From contig JAPHUI010000433.1 of assembly GCA_026193755.1 (NCBI GenBank), positions 1-6,766 of the forward strand: a DNA stretch of 6,766 nt, read 5' to 3'. Below the pieces are notes generated by a model. That model was not told where the DNA came from. It ran no database searches and saw only the letters and a list, made by a program, of their open reading frames with translations. A program made the position numbers and the translations under genes. Source of the stretch: Ignavibacteriaceae bacterium (GTDB lineage: Bacteria; Bacteroidota; Ignavibacteria; Ignavibacteriales; Ignavibacteriaceae). Positions 1 through 6,431 of this stretch are shown piece after piece (the stretch's first letter is position 1; each line of letters opens with the position of its first letter).

Positions 1-1
1 A

Positions 2-91
2 CTGGATGAGTGGAGAATTAGTTATTTAGATTCAACCAATCCAAATTGTGACATATGCAGTGGAGTCATCTTTCCACAGAGAGGTTTCTGA
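2..91 (+). CDS. Possible 3' end of an unrecognised gene (partial)
   Basis: This is the only plus-strand frame that is open at the left edge; the other two hit stops at once or within nine codons. It encodes 29 residues ending in NCDICSGVIFPQRGF and then TGA. The pair of cysteines in a CxxC arrangement (C-D-I-C) is visible but too little to assign a family. The composition is protein-like, but 29 codons open by chance is not rare, so this may be noncoding. If real, its gene converges with the YdeI-like gene, whose stop lies about 67 bp away. Confidence 0.35.
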   Translation: MDEWRISYLDSTNPNCDICSGVIFPQRGF

Positions 92-106
92 TTCTCTTTC
101 AGGTTG

Positions 107-128
107 TTGAGTAACTTAAGGTTTTTTT
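107..128 (+). terminator. Weak candidate terminator after the left-edge ORF
   Basis: A five-pair stem, TTGAG and CTTAA around a TAA loop with one G-T wobble, is followed by GG and seven T residues. The T-run suits an intrinsic terminator for a plus-strand gene ending at 91, but the stem is short and AT-rich, so this is only a suggestion. Nothing else was recognised between 92 and 158. Confidence 0.25.
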
Positions 129-158
129 AAAATCATTTAACTCCGAATAATCTATTGT

Positions 159-728
159 TTACTTTAAACCAAGTTTAAGATTTTTACTAAGTAATTTAAC
201 TGATTCATTTATTCTTTTTATTCCCGTATCTTTTTTCTTTGCCTGATTTATCCATAAGTAATACCTTTTCTTATGAGAAGGTGAAAGCTTTTTAAAATTT
301 ACTTTAGCGCTTTCATTCTTTCTTAATGACACAATGAAATCTTTTGGTATATCATCAGAGATTTCGGGAAGTTTAATTTTCTTTTTCCAGATGCCTGATT
401 TTTTAGCAGCATTTACTTTGCTCAGCCCGAAACTTGTCATTCTACCTTCTTTAATAACTTTCTTGACACGTCTTTTATTTAATTCAGACCAGATACTCTT
501 ATCATTTCTTGGTGTAAATTTGCGGACGTATCTCTCATCATCAATTTTCTTAACAAGACTATCAATCCACCCGAAACAAAGAGCTTCTTCAACTGATGCT
601 TCATAATCCAAACAAGGTTTTCCTGTTTCTTTTTTAAAAAAAACAAGCCAAACACCATTGGATTGATTGTGATTCTTCTTCAACCATTTTCGCCAATCAT
701 TGCTTGTTTTTATGTATAATTTATCCAT
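159..728 (-). CDS. YdeI/OmdA family protein (bacteriocin-protection family)
   Basis: The 189-residue product matches the YdeI/OmpD-associated family, which is usually about 190-200 residues, so it appears complete. The N-terminal half has the family pattern: W15-L-K-K-N-H at 15-20, GVWLVFFKKETGK at 25-37, the hallmark VEEALCFGWIDS at 46-57, then R66 and the PRNDKSIWSELNKRR stretch at 73-87. Residues 128-185 fit the OmdA C-terminal domain (IPKDFIVSLRKNESAKVNF, then the basic YYLWINQAKKKDTGIKR segment). There is no signal peptide or membrane segment, so a cytoplasmic location is expected. In enterobacteria, relatives were linked to OmpD association and resistance to polymyxin or bacteriocins; the biochemical role is not established. 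The ATG at 728 has no clear Shine-Dalgarno sequence. It lies 45 bp downstream of the DUF2141 gene on the same strand and may be the last gene of that unit. Confidence 0.88.
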   Translation of the reverse strand: MDKLYIKTSNDWRKWLKKNHNQSNGVWLVFFKKETGKPCLDYEASVEEALCFGWIDSLVKKIDDERYVRKFTPRNDKSIWSELNKRRVKKVIKEGRMTSFGLSKVNAAKKSGIWKKKIKLPEISDDIPKDFIVSLRKNESAKVNFKKLSPSHKKRYYLWINQAKKKDTGIKRINESVKLLSKNLKLGLK

Positions 729-773
729 AGAAGTGTATTAGTACTTTAAAATTTTTGCAATGTCTTACAGTTT

Positions 774-1244
774 TCAATCAATATCAATTTGTATTGTCAC
801 TTCAGGTTTATTAAAGATGAATTTTGCTTTATCCCAGGAAGGCGGACCAAACCATCCGGATGCATTATTAGAAAAGCCATAATTTTCAGTAGGGATACCG
901 AGAATGTCTGTGTCTAGTTCTGCGTTTTTATTTTTATCCTGATATACTCTCACAGCATATTCACCATATTGTAATGAATCAATTGTTACAACGACTTCTT
1001 CATTTTGAATGGGTAGTACTTTACCAATCCAAACAGAATCTTCTCTTTCATAAACCTCTTTTGAGTCATCAAGAGCAAAACGGCAGTTACCCACATCACT
1101 TTCGAATCCTTTAATTATTACTGTCAATTTTCCCGTGGCCATTAAAGAATCAGCATCCTGTGGAAAAAGAAAAGTCACTGAATAGAAAATTAGTATTAAA
1201 AGAAAATTAACAGGAAATCTCTTCAGATTTTTTTTATTGATCAT
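774..1244 (-). CDS. DUF2141 family exported protein
   Basis: The chosen ATG at 1244 gives 156 residues. The frame is open further upstream, to 1343, but that extension overlaps the PAP2 coding sequence by over 100 bp and would bury the signal peptide. From 1244 the protein starts with a basic n-region (KKNLKR, residues 4-9) and a hydrophobic core (about 10-27), a typical Sec signal peptide with cleavage probably near residues 28-35. The mature part is a small beta-rich domain with the DUF2141 signature: TGKLTVIIKGFESDVGNCRFAL at 37-58 and GEYAVRVYQDKNKNAELDTD...GIPTENYGFSNNASGWFGPPSWDKAKF at 94-142. D103, N105, N107 and D111 form a DxNxN-like loop that could bind a cation (inference). It is expected to be periplasmic or outer-surface; the function is unknown. 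Its start overlaps the PAP2 stop by 11 bp, implying translational coupling, since no Shine-Dalgarno sequence is seen. Confidence 0.88.
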   Translation of the reverse strand: MINKKNLKRFPVNFLLILIFYSVTFLFPQDADSLMATGKLTVIIKGFESDVGNCRFALDDSKEVYEREDSVWIGKVLPIQNEEVVVTIDSLQYGEYAVRVYQDKNKNAELDTDILGIPTENYGFSNNASGWFGPPSWDKAKFIFNKPEVTIQIDID

Positions 1245-1800
1245 AACTAGTTTTTTTTGAAATAATATAATCTTCAATTTTAAGTGCAATGATAGAAAAC
1301 AGATAACCGAAAGCTGTGCCAATACTAGCTCCGCCCAACACATCCGAGGGATAATGAACTCCCAGATAAATTCTTGATATAGAAACTAATGTCGCAGTTA
1401 TAAGAAAAATCCATTTATACTGAGGAAAAAGTCTTAAAAGAAAAACAGCAGCAGCAAAATTATTTAGAGCATGATTTGAAGGGAATGAAAATCCGCCGGC
1501 ACACCCGATCGGTGTAATTACGTCAGAAAGAGCGTTACAGGGTCTGACTCTTTCAAAAAATTCTTTGAGAAGCCGGTAGCCAGTCTGGTCTGTGACTACT
1601 ATTAAAATTATCAAAGTGATTACAGCTATTTTTCCTCTTAATCCACCTTTAAAGAACGCTATTCCTATCAGTATTAAATAGGCTACATACCACTTATTTA
1701 CATCCGTAATAATGGAAAAAAACTTATCGAGGAATCCGGTAGAAATGGTATGATTGAATAGGTAAAAAATTGCTAAATCAAACGAATATAAAAATTCCAT
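1234..1800 (-). CDS. PAP2-superfamily membrane phosphatase
   Basis: The 188-residue integral membrane protein belongs to the type 2 phosphatidic acid phosphatase (PAP2/PgpB-like) superfamily, which dephosphorylates lipid phosphates or diphosphates such as undecaprenyl diphosphate or phosphatidylglycerophosphate. All three catalytic motifs are present: K79-x6-R86-P87, PSNH at 107-110 (a common PSGH variant, with H110 the acid/base), and S142-R143-x5-H149-x3-D153, with H149 the nucleophile. Hydrophobic segments lie roughly at 6-22, 38-50, 57-71, 112-125, 130-148 and 155-174. The length is normal for a single-domain bacterial PAP2. Substrate cannot be read from the sequence; undecaprenyl-PP phosphatase is a reasonable guess. 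It is the first gene of a minus-strand unit with the DUF2141 gene and is divergent from the hybrid kinase. There is no strong Shine-Dalgarno sequence before the ATG at 1800. Confidence 0.93.
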   Translation of the reverse strand: MEFLYSFDLAIFYLFNHTISTGFLDKFFSIITDVNKWYVAYLILIGIAFFKGGLRGKIAVITLIILIVVTDQTGYRLLKEFFERVRPCNALSDVITPIGCAGGFSFPSNHALNNFAAAVFLLRLFPQYKWIFLITATLVSISRIYLGVHYPSDVLGGASIGTAFGYLFSIIALKIEDYIISKKTSYDQ

Positions 1801-1832
1801 AGTGGCACTAAATGTGAGGTAATAATTTGTTG

Positions 1833-1840
1833 CAAATGTA
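1833..1840 (-). promoter_or_regulatory. Candidate FCB-type -7 element for the PAP2 gene
   Basis: On the minus strand this reads TACATTTG, an exact match to the Bacteroidota -7 consensus TAnnTTTG, and it ends 32 bp upstream of the PAP2 start. The expected -33 region about 20 bp further upstream is poor (TTTA rather than TTTG). It lies in the 70-bp gap between the divergent PAP2 and kinase genes. Confidence 0.4.
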
Positions 1841-1870
1841 ATAAAAAAAAGCGTTTAGACTAAATTTTTT

Positions 1871-4552
1871 ATGGAATACTCGACCCCAGGAAAAATAAGT
1901 AAAGGAGACGACTTCAACTCAACCTTCAGCACTTCAATTATAGAATTTATTTTCAAAGGTAAATTTCCACTATCCAGCGAAAAATACAAGGAAGTAAAAA
2001 AGCAGCTTGAACGTCTGTTGTTTGTTCCATTGAGAATTATGTCGCTGCTTGTTGCCGTGTTCGGTTTGTTTGCAATGGTATTTGAAATAAAATATTTCCC
2101 GGTACATTCTGTCGAGATTTATTTTATCCGATTAAGTTCTACTCTGATCGCATTTATTATACTTACAAATTTAAGCCGAGATGTTTCGCGTAAGCGTTCA
2201 ATTTTGCTTCTTCATCTGCTTCTGCTAACAATTATAATTTCATCCGGTTTAATGATTTACCTTATCCCATCAACAATTCTTGTCAATTCAAGTATAGTTG
2301 GTCTGATTATTTTTTCTTCTGCACTTTTTTTGAGCTGGGAGATTAAACATCAGATTATAGTAGCAATTTATTATAATCTTGTTTTCGCAGCATCAATACT
2401 GTTTAACAAACACAGTATATATTTTCTTCCAAATATGAAAGAGTCCGTAATTTTTGTTTTGTTTCTCAGTCTGGTTTCAATAATAGCTTGTGCTATCAAT
2501 TTCAGAATGCGGCTGTTTTTAGCAGAGAGAAATCTTCAAATCGAACAGTCGGAACATAAATACAGAGCTATTATTGATAACTCGTTGGAAGGCATATTTC
2601 AATCAACCATGGATGGCAAGTGGTTGACCTTAAATAAATCAATGGCTCTAATACTTGGTTACAAAGATGAAACTGATTTAATGAGTGTAAATATTAAAGA
2701 TTTGTATGCATCAGAAGAGGATAGAATAAAGTTGCTTAGTGATTTAAAAAAGTATGGAAAAGTCGAGAATTACAGAATTAGGTTAAAAAGAAAAGATGGT
2801 TCAATTGCTTTTATACGACTTAATGATAGACTTGTAAAAAACGAAGATGGCAGTGTGTACCTTGAAGGAAATATTTATGATATTACCGATCAGGTAAAAG
2901 CAGAGGACGAAAGGCAACAAGTTGAAAATATGCTTAAAATAGAAAAGGAAAAAACTGAAAAATTAGCTCAGGAAGCTATGAGGATTAGTGGAACCAAGAG
3001 CAAATTTTTAGCTAATCTGAGTCATGAAATCAGAACTCCGATGAATGGAATTCTTGGTTTTCTCACTCTCATCGAAGCCGGAGCTTATTCAAATGACGAA
3101 GAGTTAAAACAATTTTCTTCAAATGCACGTCAATCTGCAGAGTCGCTTCTGGATATTATTAATTCAATTCTCGATCTTACTAAAATTGAAGCTGGAAAAG
3201 TAAAAGTTGAAAATGTTCGATTTAATTTGATAAATGTGATAGATCAAGCAATTTCTGTTGTTTCAGTAAAAGCAAATGAGAAAAAAGTACGGATAGTAAA
3301 GCAAGTTCCAGAATCTAACGAAACAATGTTAGTTGGAGATATGATAAAACTCCGTCAGATACTTGTTAATCTATTAAATAACGCAGTGAAATTTACTTTC
3401 GATGGCGAAATTAAAATAATTGCTAAAACTCAAAAGCATTCTAATGGTGGAGTTGATTTGCATATGTCTATTACAGATACCGGTGTTGGAATTCCGGAAT
3501 CCAAGTTAAATGAATTATTTAAGCCGTACTCTCAACTTGGTGATTTTTATGAAAACTTTTCACGCGGTTCTGGTTTAGGATTGGTTATATGTAAAGAATA
3601 TGTTGAACTCCTTGGTGGAAACATTAGCGTAACTAGTAAAGAGGGAGAGGGTAGTTCCTTCAACTTTATGATAAAATGTAAGACACAAACTGAAGCTGAT
3701 ATTTCAAATCCACTTGTTACTGAAAAAGAAGCATTCGAAAATCAGTTTCTCATCAGTGCACAGGATTTTAATGGCAACGGATTTAGAAGGAAGAGGGAAA
3801 AATTCAGCATACTGCTGGCTGAAGATAATTTGATAAATCAAAAAGTGACTATAAAAATATTAAGTACTTTTGGTTTTAATGTTACTTCGGTGGTAGATGG
3901 GCAGGAAGCTGTTGATGCTGTAAAAAAGGGTAACTTTGATCTAATCCTAATGGATTTACAAATGCCGAACCTGGATGGATTCAAAGCAACGGAACAAATA
4001 AGATCTTTAATTGATTTAAAAAAGAATACTCCAATTATTGCTTTAACAGCACACGCACTTTTGGGAGATAAAGAAAGATGTTTGAATGCTGGAATGACTG
4101 ATTATGTTGCTAAACCAATTGCTGGTCAGGACCTGGTTAAAAAAATTGATGTTTTATTGGATATTCGAAGTGATGATTCAGCACATCAGGAAAATATATC
4201 CAAAAAGATAAATTCTTTACTTGATCAGGAAAGATTAAAGACTGTGAGTCTCGGCGATCGCGAATTCGAAAAAGATCTTCTGATTTCTTTTTTATCTGAT
4301 CTTGATGAGAAATATAAAATCCTAAATGAACTGATTGCTCAAAATGATATTAAGAAAATTGTTGAGATTGCACATTCAATTAAAGGATCAAGTTACTCTA
4401 TTGGTGCTGTTAGAGTTGGTGATGAAGCACTTGCTATTGAGCTTTCAGGTAAAAATAATGATTGGCTTAATGTTAGTGATAGAATAGAAAAGTTAGGTTT
4501 GGTACTAAATGAAACCAGGTCAAAAATAGAAAGTTATCTTGTAGAGAAATAA
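1871..4552 (+). CDS. Membrane-bound hybrid histidine kinase (PAS-HisKA-HATPase-REC-HPt)
   Basis: The 893-residue protein combines a sensor kinase with a full internal phosphorelay. Residues 52-212 hold about six hydrophobic helices (near 52-72, 82-101, 110-132, 138-156, 160-178, 190-211), a membrane sensor of no family I recognise. A PAS domain follows at about 224-345 (YRAIIDNSLEGIFQS... LEGNIYDITD), then a charged coiled-coil linker to 375. HisKA has the H-box SHEIRTPMNGILGF with H385. The ATPase domain shows the N-box NLLNNAVKFT (500-509), G1 DTGVGIP (536-542) and G2 GSGLGL (566-571). The receiver (about 645-765) has E651/D652, phosphoacceptor D695 in LMDLQMP, T726 and K748. The C-terminal HPt has H835 in AHSIKGSS. 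All key residues are present, so it should be active. No separate response regulator is in the window, so the final phosphate acceptor is unknown. The ATG at 1871 follows an AT-rich leader without a Shine-Dalgarno sequence. Confidence 0.96.
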   Translation: MEYSTPGKISKGDDFNSTFSTSIIEFIFKGKFPLSSEKYKEVKKQLERLLFVPLRIMSLLVAVFGLFAMVFEIKYFPVHSVEIYFIRLSSTLIAFIILTNLSRDVSRKRSILLLHLLLLTIIISSGLMIYLIPSTILVNSSIVGLIIFSSALFLSWEIKHQIIVAIYYNLVFAASILFNKHSIYFLPNMKESVIFVLFLSLVSIIACAINFRMRLFLAERNLQIEQSEHKYRAIIDNSLEGIFQSTMDGKWLTLNKSMALILGYKDETDLMSVNIKDLYASEEDRIKLLSDLKKYGKVENYRIRLKRKDGSIAFIRLNDRLVKNEDGSVYLEGNIYDITDQVKAEDERQQVENMLKIEKEKTEKLAQEAMRISGTKSKFLANLSHEIRTPMNGILGFLTLIEAGAYSNDEELKQFSSNARQSAESLLDIINSILDLTKIEAGKVKVENVRFNLINVIDQAISVVSVKANEKKVRIVKQVPESNETMLVGDMIKLRQILVNLLNNAVKFTFDGEIKIIAKTQKHSNGGVDLHMSITDTGVGIPESKLNELFKPYSQLGDFYENFSRGSGLGLVICKEYVELLGGNISVTSKEGEGSSFNFMIKCKTQTEADISNPLVTEKEAFENQFLISAQDFNGNGFRRKREKFSILLAEDNLINQKVTIKILSTFGFNVTSVVDGQEAVDAVKKGNFDLILMDLQMPNLDGFKATEQIRSLIDLKKNTPIIALTAHALLGDKERCLNAGMTDYVAKPIAGQDLVKKIDVLLDIRSDDSAHQENISKKINSLLDQERLKTVSLGDREFEKDLLISFLSDLDEKYKILNELIAQNDIKKIVEIAHSIKGSSYSIGAVRVGDEALAIELSGKNNDWLNVSDRIEKLGLVLNETRSKIESYLVEK

Positions 4553-4576
4553 AAAAGCCCTCTGAGGGAGGGCTTT
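4551..4576. terminator. Shared intrinsic terminator between kinase and rocD
   Basis: A perfect nine-pair stem, AAAGCCCTC (4554-4562) and GAGGGCTTT (4568-4576), encloses the five-base loop TGAGG. It fills the 28-bp gap between the convergent genes, and the kinase stop codon supplies part of the flanking A-run. Read on the minus strand it ends in six T residues, the better terminator, serving rocD. On the plus strand only three T residues follow, so termination of the kinase transcript is likely weaker. Confidence 0.85.
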
Positions 4577-4580
4577 AAAA

Positions 4581-5825
4581 TTAAGCCTCAACTGCGACTG
4601 TTTCCTTTTCAAATTTTAATAAAACATTTCTAATAGTACCAATCGCAAAGTCGATTTCTTCTTTGGTGATAACCAACGGTGGTGCAAAACGAATAATATC
4701 TCCGTGTGTTGGTTTTGCTAACAGTCCATTTTCTTTAAACTCAACACAAACATCCCAGGCTGTCTTACCTGATTTAGTTGGTTTTATAACGATCGCATTA
4801 AGTAACCCTTTGCCTCTTACAAGTTTAACTATATCAAGTTCTTCAACTATTTTTTGAACTTCCTGTCTGAAATAGTTACCAAGCTTTTCTGCATTCTCCG
4901 CAAGTTTTTCTTCCTTTAAAACCTGGAGTGCCGCTATAGCTACTCTTCCGGCAAGAGGATTTCCTCCGAAAGTTGATCCATGCTGACCGGGTTTAATTGT
5001 AAGCATGATATCGTCATCTGCAAGAACAGCCGATATGGGCATAACACCGCCGGACAAAGCTTTACCAAGAATTAAAACATCCGGTCTTACATTTTCGTGG
5101 TCACAGGCTAACAGTTTTCCGGTTCTGCATAAACCTGTTTGAACTTCATCTGCTATGAATAATACATTTTTTGATTTACAAAGTTCGTACGCTTTTTTAA
5201 GATATCCTTTTTCAGGAACGACAACACCTGCTTCGCCCTGAATTGGTTCAACCAGAAAAGCTGCAACATTTGGATCTTCTAAAGCTTTTTCCAATGCAGG
5301 AATATTATTGAATGGTATTAATTCAATACCAGGCAGATAAGGTCCGTAACCATCTTTACAGTCAGGGTCATTCGAAGCAGAAACTGCCATCATAGTACGA
5401 CCGTGAAAATTACCTTCGCAAAAAATTATTTTAGCTTTATTTTCAGGAACCCCTTTTACTGCGTAAGCCCATTTGCGTGCCAGTTTGAAAGCAGTCTCAT
5501 CTCCTTCAACACCGGTGTTCATAGGGAGCACTTTATCATAACCAAAATATTCTGTAACGTACTTTTCATATTCTCCCAAAACACTATTATAGAAAGCACG
5601 TGAAGTTAGTGTAAGTTTTTGCGCCTGATCGGTTAAAGCTTTAATTATCTTGGGATGACAATGTCCCTGATTTACTGCAGAATAAGCAGATAAAAAATCC
5701 AGATATTTTTTTCCTTCGACATCCCAAATCCATACTCCTTTACCTTTGTCGATTACAACACCGAGAGGGTGATAGTTATGTGCACCATATTTATTTTCAA
5801 GATTAATGAAATCCTGTGAAGTCAT
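4581..5825 (-). CDS. rocD: Ornithine aminotransferase (ornithine--oxo-acid transaminase)
   Basis: This 414-residue enzyme is a class III PLP-dependent aminotransferase that moves the delta-amino group of ornithine to 2-oxoglutarate, giving glutamate 5-semialdehyde (hence pyrroline-5-carboxylate) and glutamate, in arginine/ornithine degradation and proline synthesis. It is closely similar to eukaryotic OAT throughout: [15 protein letters not shown] at 46-60, [10 protein letters not shown] at 71-80, [12 protein letters not shown] at 193-204, [11 protein letters not shown] at 226-236, HGSTFGGNP at 282-290, [11 protein letters not shown] at 338-348 and [19 protein letters not shown] at 368-386. 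Substrate and cofactor residues can be placed by comparison with human OAT: Y48, R143, E198, PLP lysine K255 (LGKALSGG) and R379. The presence of Y48 and R379 favours ornithine over N-acetylornithine or GABA. The PLP-phosphate loop reads TGVEGDET rather than TGVEAGET, a position that varies in the class. The start is supported by AGGGAA at 5831-5836 and by the N-terminal alignment. It is cytoplasmic and monocistronic as far as seen. Confidence 0.96.
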   Translation of the reverse strand: MTSQDFINLENKYGAHNYHPLGVVIDKGKGVWIWDVEGKKYLDFLSAYSAVNQGHCHPKIIKALTDQAQKLTLTSRAFYNSVLGEYEKYVTEYFGYDKVLPMNTGVEGDETAFKLARKWAYAVKGVPENKAKIIFCEGNFHGRTMMAVSASNDPDCKDGYGPYLPGIELIPFNNIPALEKALEDPNVAAFLVEPIQGEAGVVVPEKGYLKKAYELCKSKNVLFIADEVQTGLCRTGKLLACDHENVRPDVLILGKALSGGVMPISAVLADDDIMLTIKPGQHGSTFGGNPLAGRVAIAALQVLKEEKLAENAEKLGNYFRQEVQKIVEELDIVKLVRGKGLLNAIVIKPTKSGKTAWDVCVEFKENGLLAKPTHGDIIRFAPPLVITKEEIDFAIGTIRNVLLKFEKETVAVEA

Positions 5826-5860
5826 ATCGTTTCCCTAATTTTAATTAAAAAATAACTTTA

Positions 5861-5891
5861 CAAAGTTAAAATCATTAAGCTACACTTCCAA
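5861..5891 (-). promoter_or_regulatory. Predicted rocD promoter, Bacteroidota type
   Basis: On the minus strand, a TTG (5889-5891) as the -33 element and TAACTTTG (5861-5868) as the -7 element are separated by 20 bp. This is an exact match to TTG/TTTG and TAnnTTTG at normal spacing. The -7 element lies 35 bp from the rocD start codon, leaving room for the AGGGAA ribosome site. It is a sequence match only; no transcript evidence is available. Confidence 0.6.
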
Positions 5892-5892
5892 T

Positions 5893-5922
5893 GTAAAAGC
5901 GTATTACTGCATACGCTTGTAC
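5893..5922. promoter_or_regulatory. 30-bp dyad element in the rocD/yjbQ-like divergent region
   Basis: The arms AAGCGTAT (5897-5904) and ATACGCTT (5911-5918) are perfect inverted copies around a six-base centre. After one mismatch the symmetry continues with GTA (5893-5895) and TAC (5920-5922), giving 11 of 12 pairs. There is no T-run, and it lies between divergent genes, so an operator is more likely than a terminator. It directly abuts the predicted rocD -33 element, a position typical of an activator site or of an operator blocking the upstream edge. The regulator is unknown. Confidence 0.6.
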
Positions 5923-5976
5923 CAATTTTTGTAACTTTACTTGTTTAAAATTTTAATAATTTGTTATTAGACTTGT

Positions 5977-6402
5977 ATGGAAATTAAAACCTTTTCTATT
6001 AGCGTTTCAACAAAAGGAAATTGTGACATTATAGATATAACAGATGATGTAAATACTATTATAGTTAATAATAAGTTTAATGAAGGAAGTGCAGTAATTT
6101 TTGTAGGTGGCTCAACCGCCGGAATAACCACAATTGAATATGAGCCTGGATTATTAAAGGATTATCCTAAATTTTTTGAAAGAATTGCACCGGTAAATGT
6201 GAATTATGAACATGACAATACCTGGCACGATGGAAATGGTCATTCACATGTGAGAGCTGCGATTCAGGGAGCGTCTTTAACAATTCCATTTTCAAATGGA
6301 AGATTGCTTCTGGGAACCTGGCAGCAAATGATTTTGGTGGATTTTGATAACCGTTCCAGGAAGAGGGAAATTACTGTTCAGCTTATCGGGAATAAAAAAT
6401 AA
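5977..6402 (+). CDS. YjbQ/UPF0047 family protein (secondary thiamine-phosphate synthase type)
   Basis: The 141-residue product is a single-domain UPF0047/YjbQ protein of usual family length. The signature is clear: FVGGSTAGITTIEYEPGL at 42-59, TWHDGNGHSHVRAAIQGAS at 82-100, and the C-terminal IPFSNGRLLLGTWQQMILVDFDNRSRKR at 103-130. H84, H89 and H91 are the likely metal or substrate contacts, and E54 and E56 are other conserved acidic residues. Members are small cytoplasmic trimers. Some have weak thiamine-phosphate synthase activity and complement thiE mutants, but the physiological role is not settled and no other thiamine gene is nearby. The ATG at 5977 is the only sensible start and lacks a Shine-Dalgarno sequence. 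It is divergent from rocD and followed after 29 bp by a secreted protein gene, with no terminator between them. Confidence 0.93.
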   Translation: MEIKTFSISVSTKGNCDIIDITDDVNTIIVNNKFNEGSAVIFVGGSTAGITTIEYEPGLLKDYPKFFERIAPVNVNYEHDNTWHDGNGHSHVRAAIQGASLTIPFSNGRLLLGTWQQMILVDFDNRSRKREITVQLIGNKK

Positions 6403-6431
6403 ATTTTTAATTTTTATAGAAGGAATGACAA

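Larger units (their letters stand above)
5853..5940. repeat. Short direct repeats flanking the dyad element
   Basis: TAACTTTAC occurs at 5853-5861 and again at 5932-5940, one on each side of the dyad, 79 bp apart start to start. The left copy also forms a 14-bp palindrome, AACTTT-AC-AAAGTT (5855-5868), which overlaps the predicted rocD -7 element. In such AT-rich DNA this may be coincidence. Confidence 0.35.

Noticed and set aside
78..99. Small inverted repeat AGAGA/TCTCT near the left edge
   Set aside because: The stem is only five pairs with a long loop, it overlaps the possible coding end, and it has no clear T-run; likely chance.
334..606. Plus-strand open frame of 90 codons
   Set aside because: It lies wholly antisense to the well-supported YdeI-family gene, and its predicted protein shows no recognisable domain.
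1245..1343. N-terminal extension of the DUF2141 gene to an upstream ATG at 1343
   Set aside because: It would overlap the PAP2 coding sequence in another frame, including its C-terminal helix, and would hide the signal peptide that begins at the ATG at 1244.
1871..4552. Hybrid kinase split or frameshifted into separate kinase and regulator genes
   Set aside because: The frame is continuous through the linker at residues 604-645, and every domain retains its key residues, so it is a single intact gene.
4663..4857. Plus-strand open frame of 64 codons inside rocD
   Set aside because: It is antisense to conserved rocD codons with no ribosome site or domain; a shadow of coding bias.
5403..5603. 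Plus-strand open frame of 66 codons inside rocD
   Set aside because: It is antisense to the conserved PLP-binding half of rocD and shows no family features.
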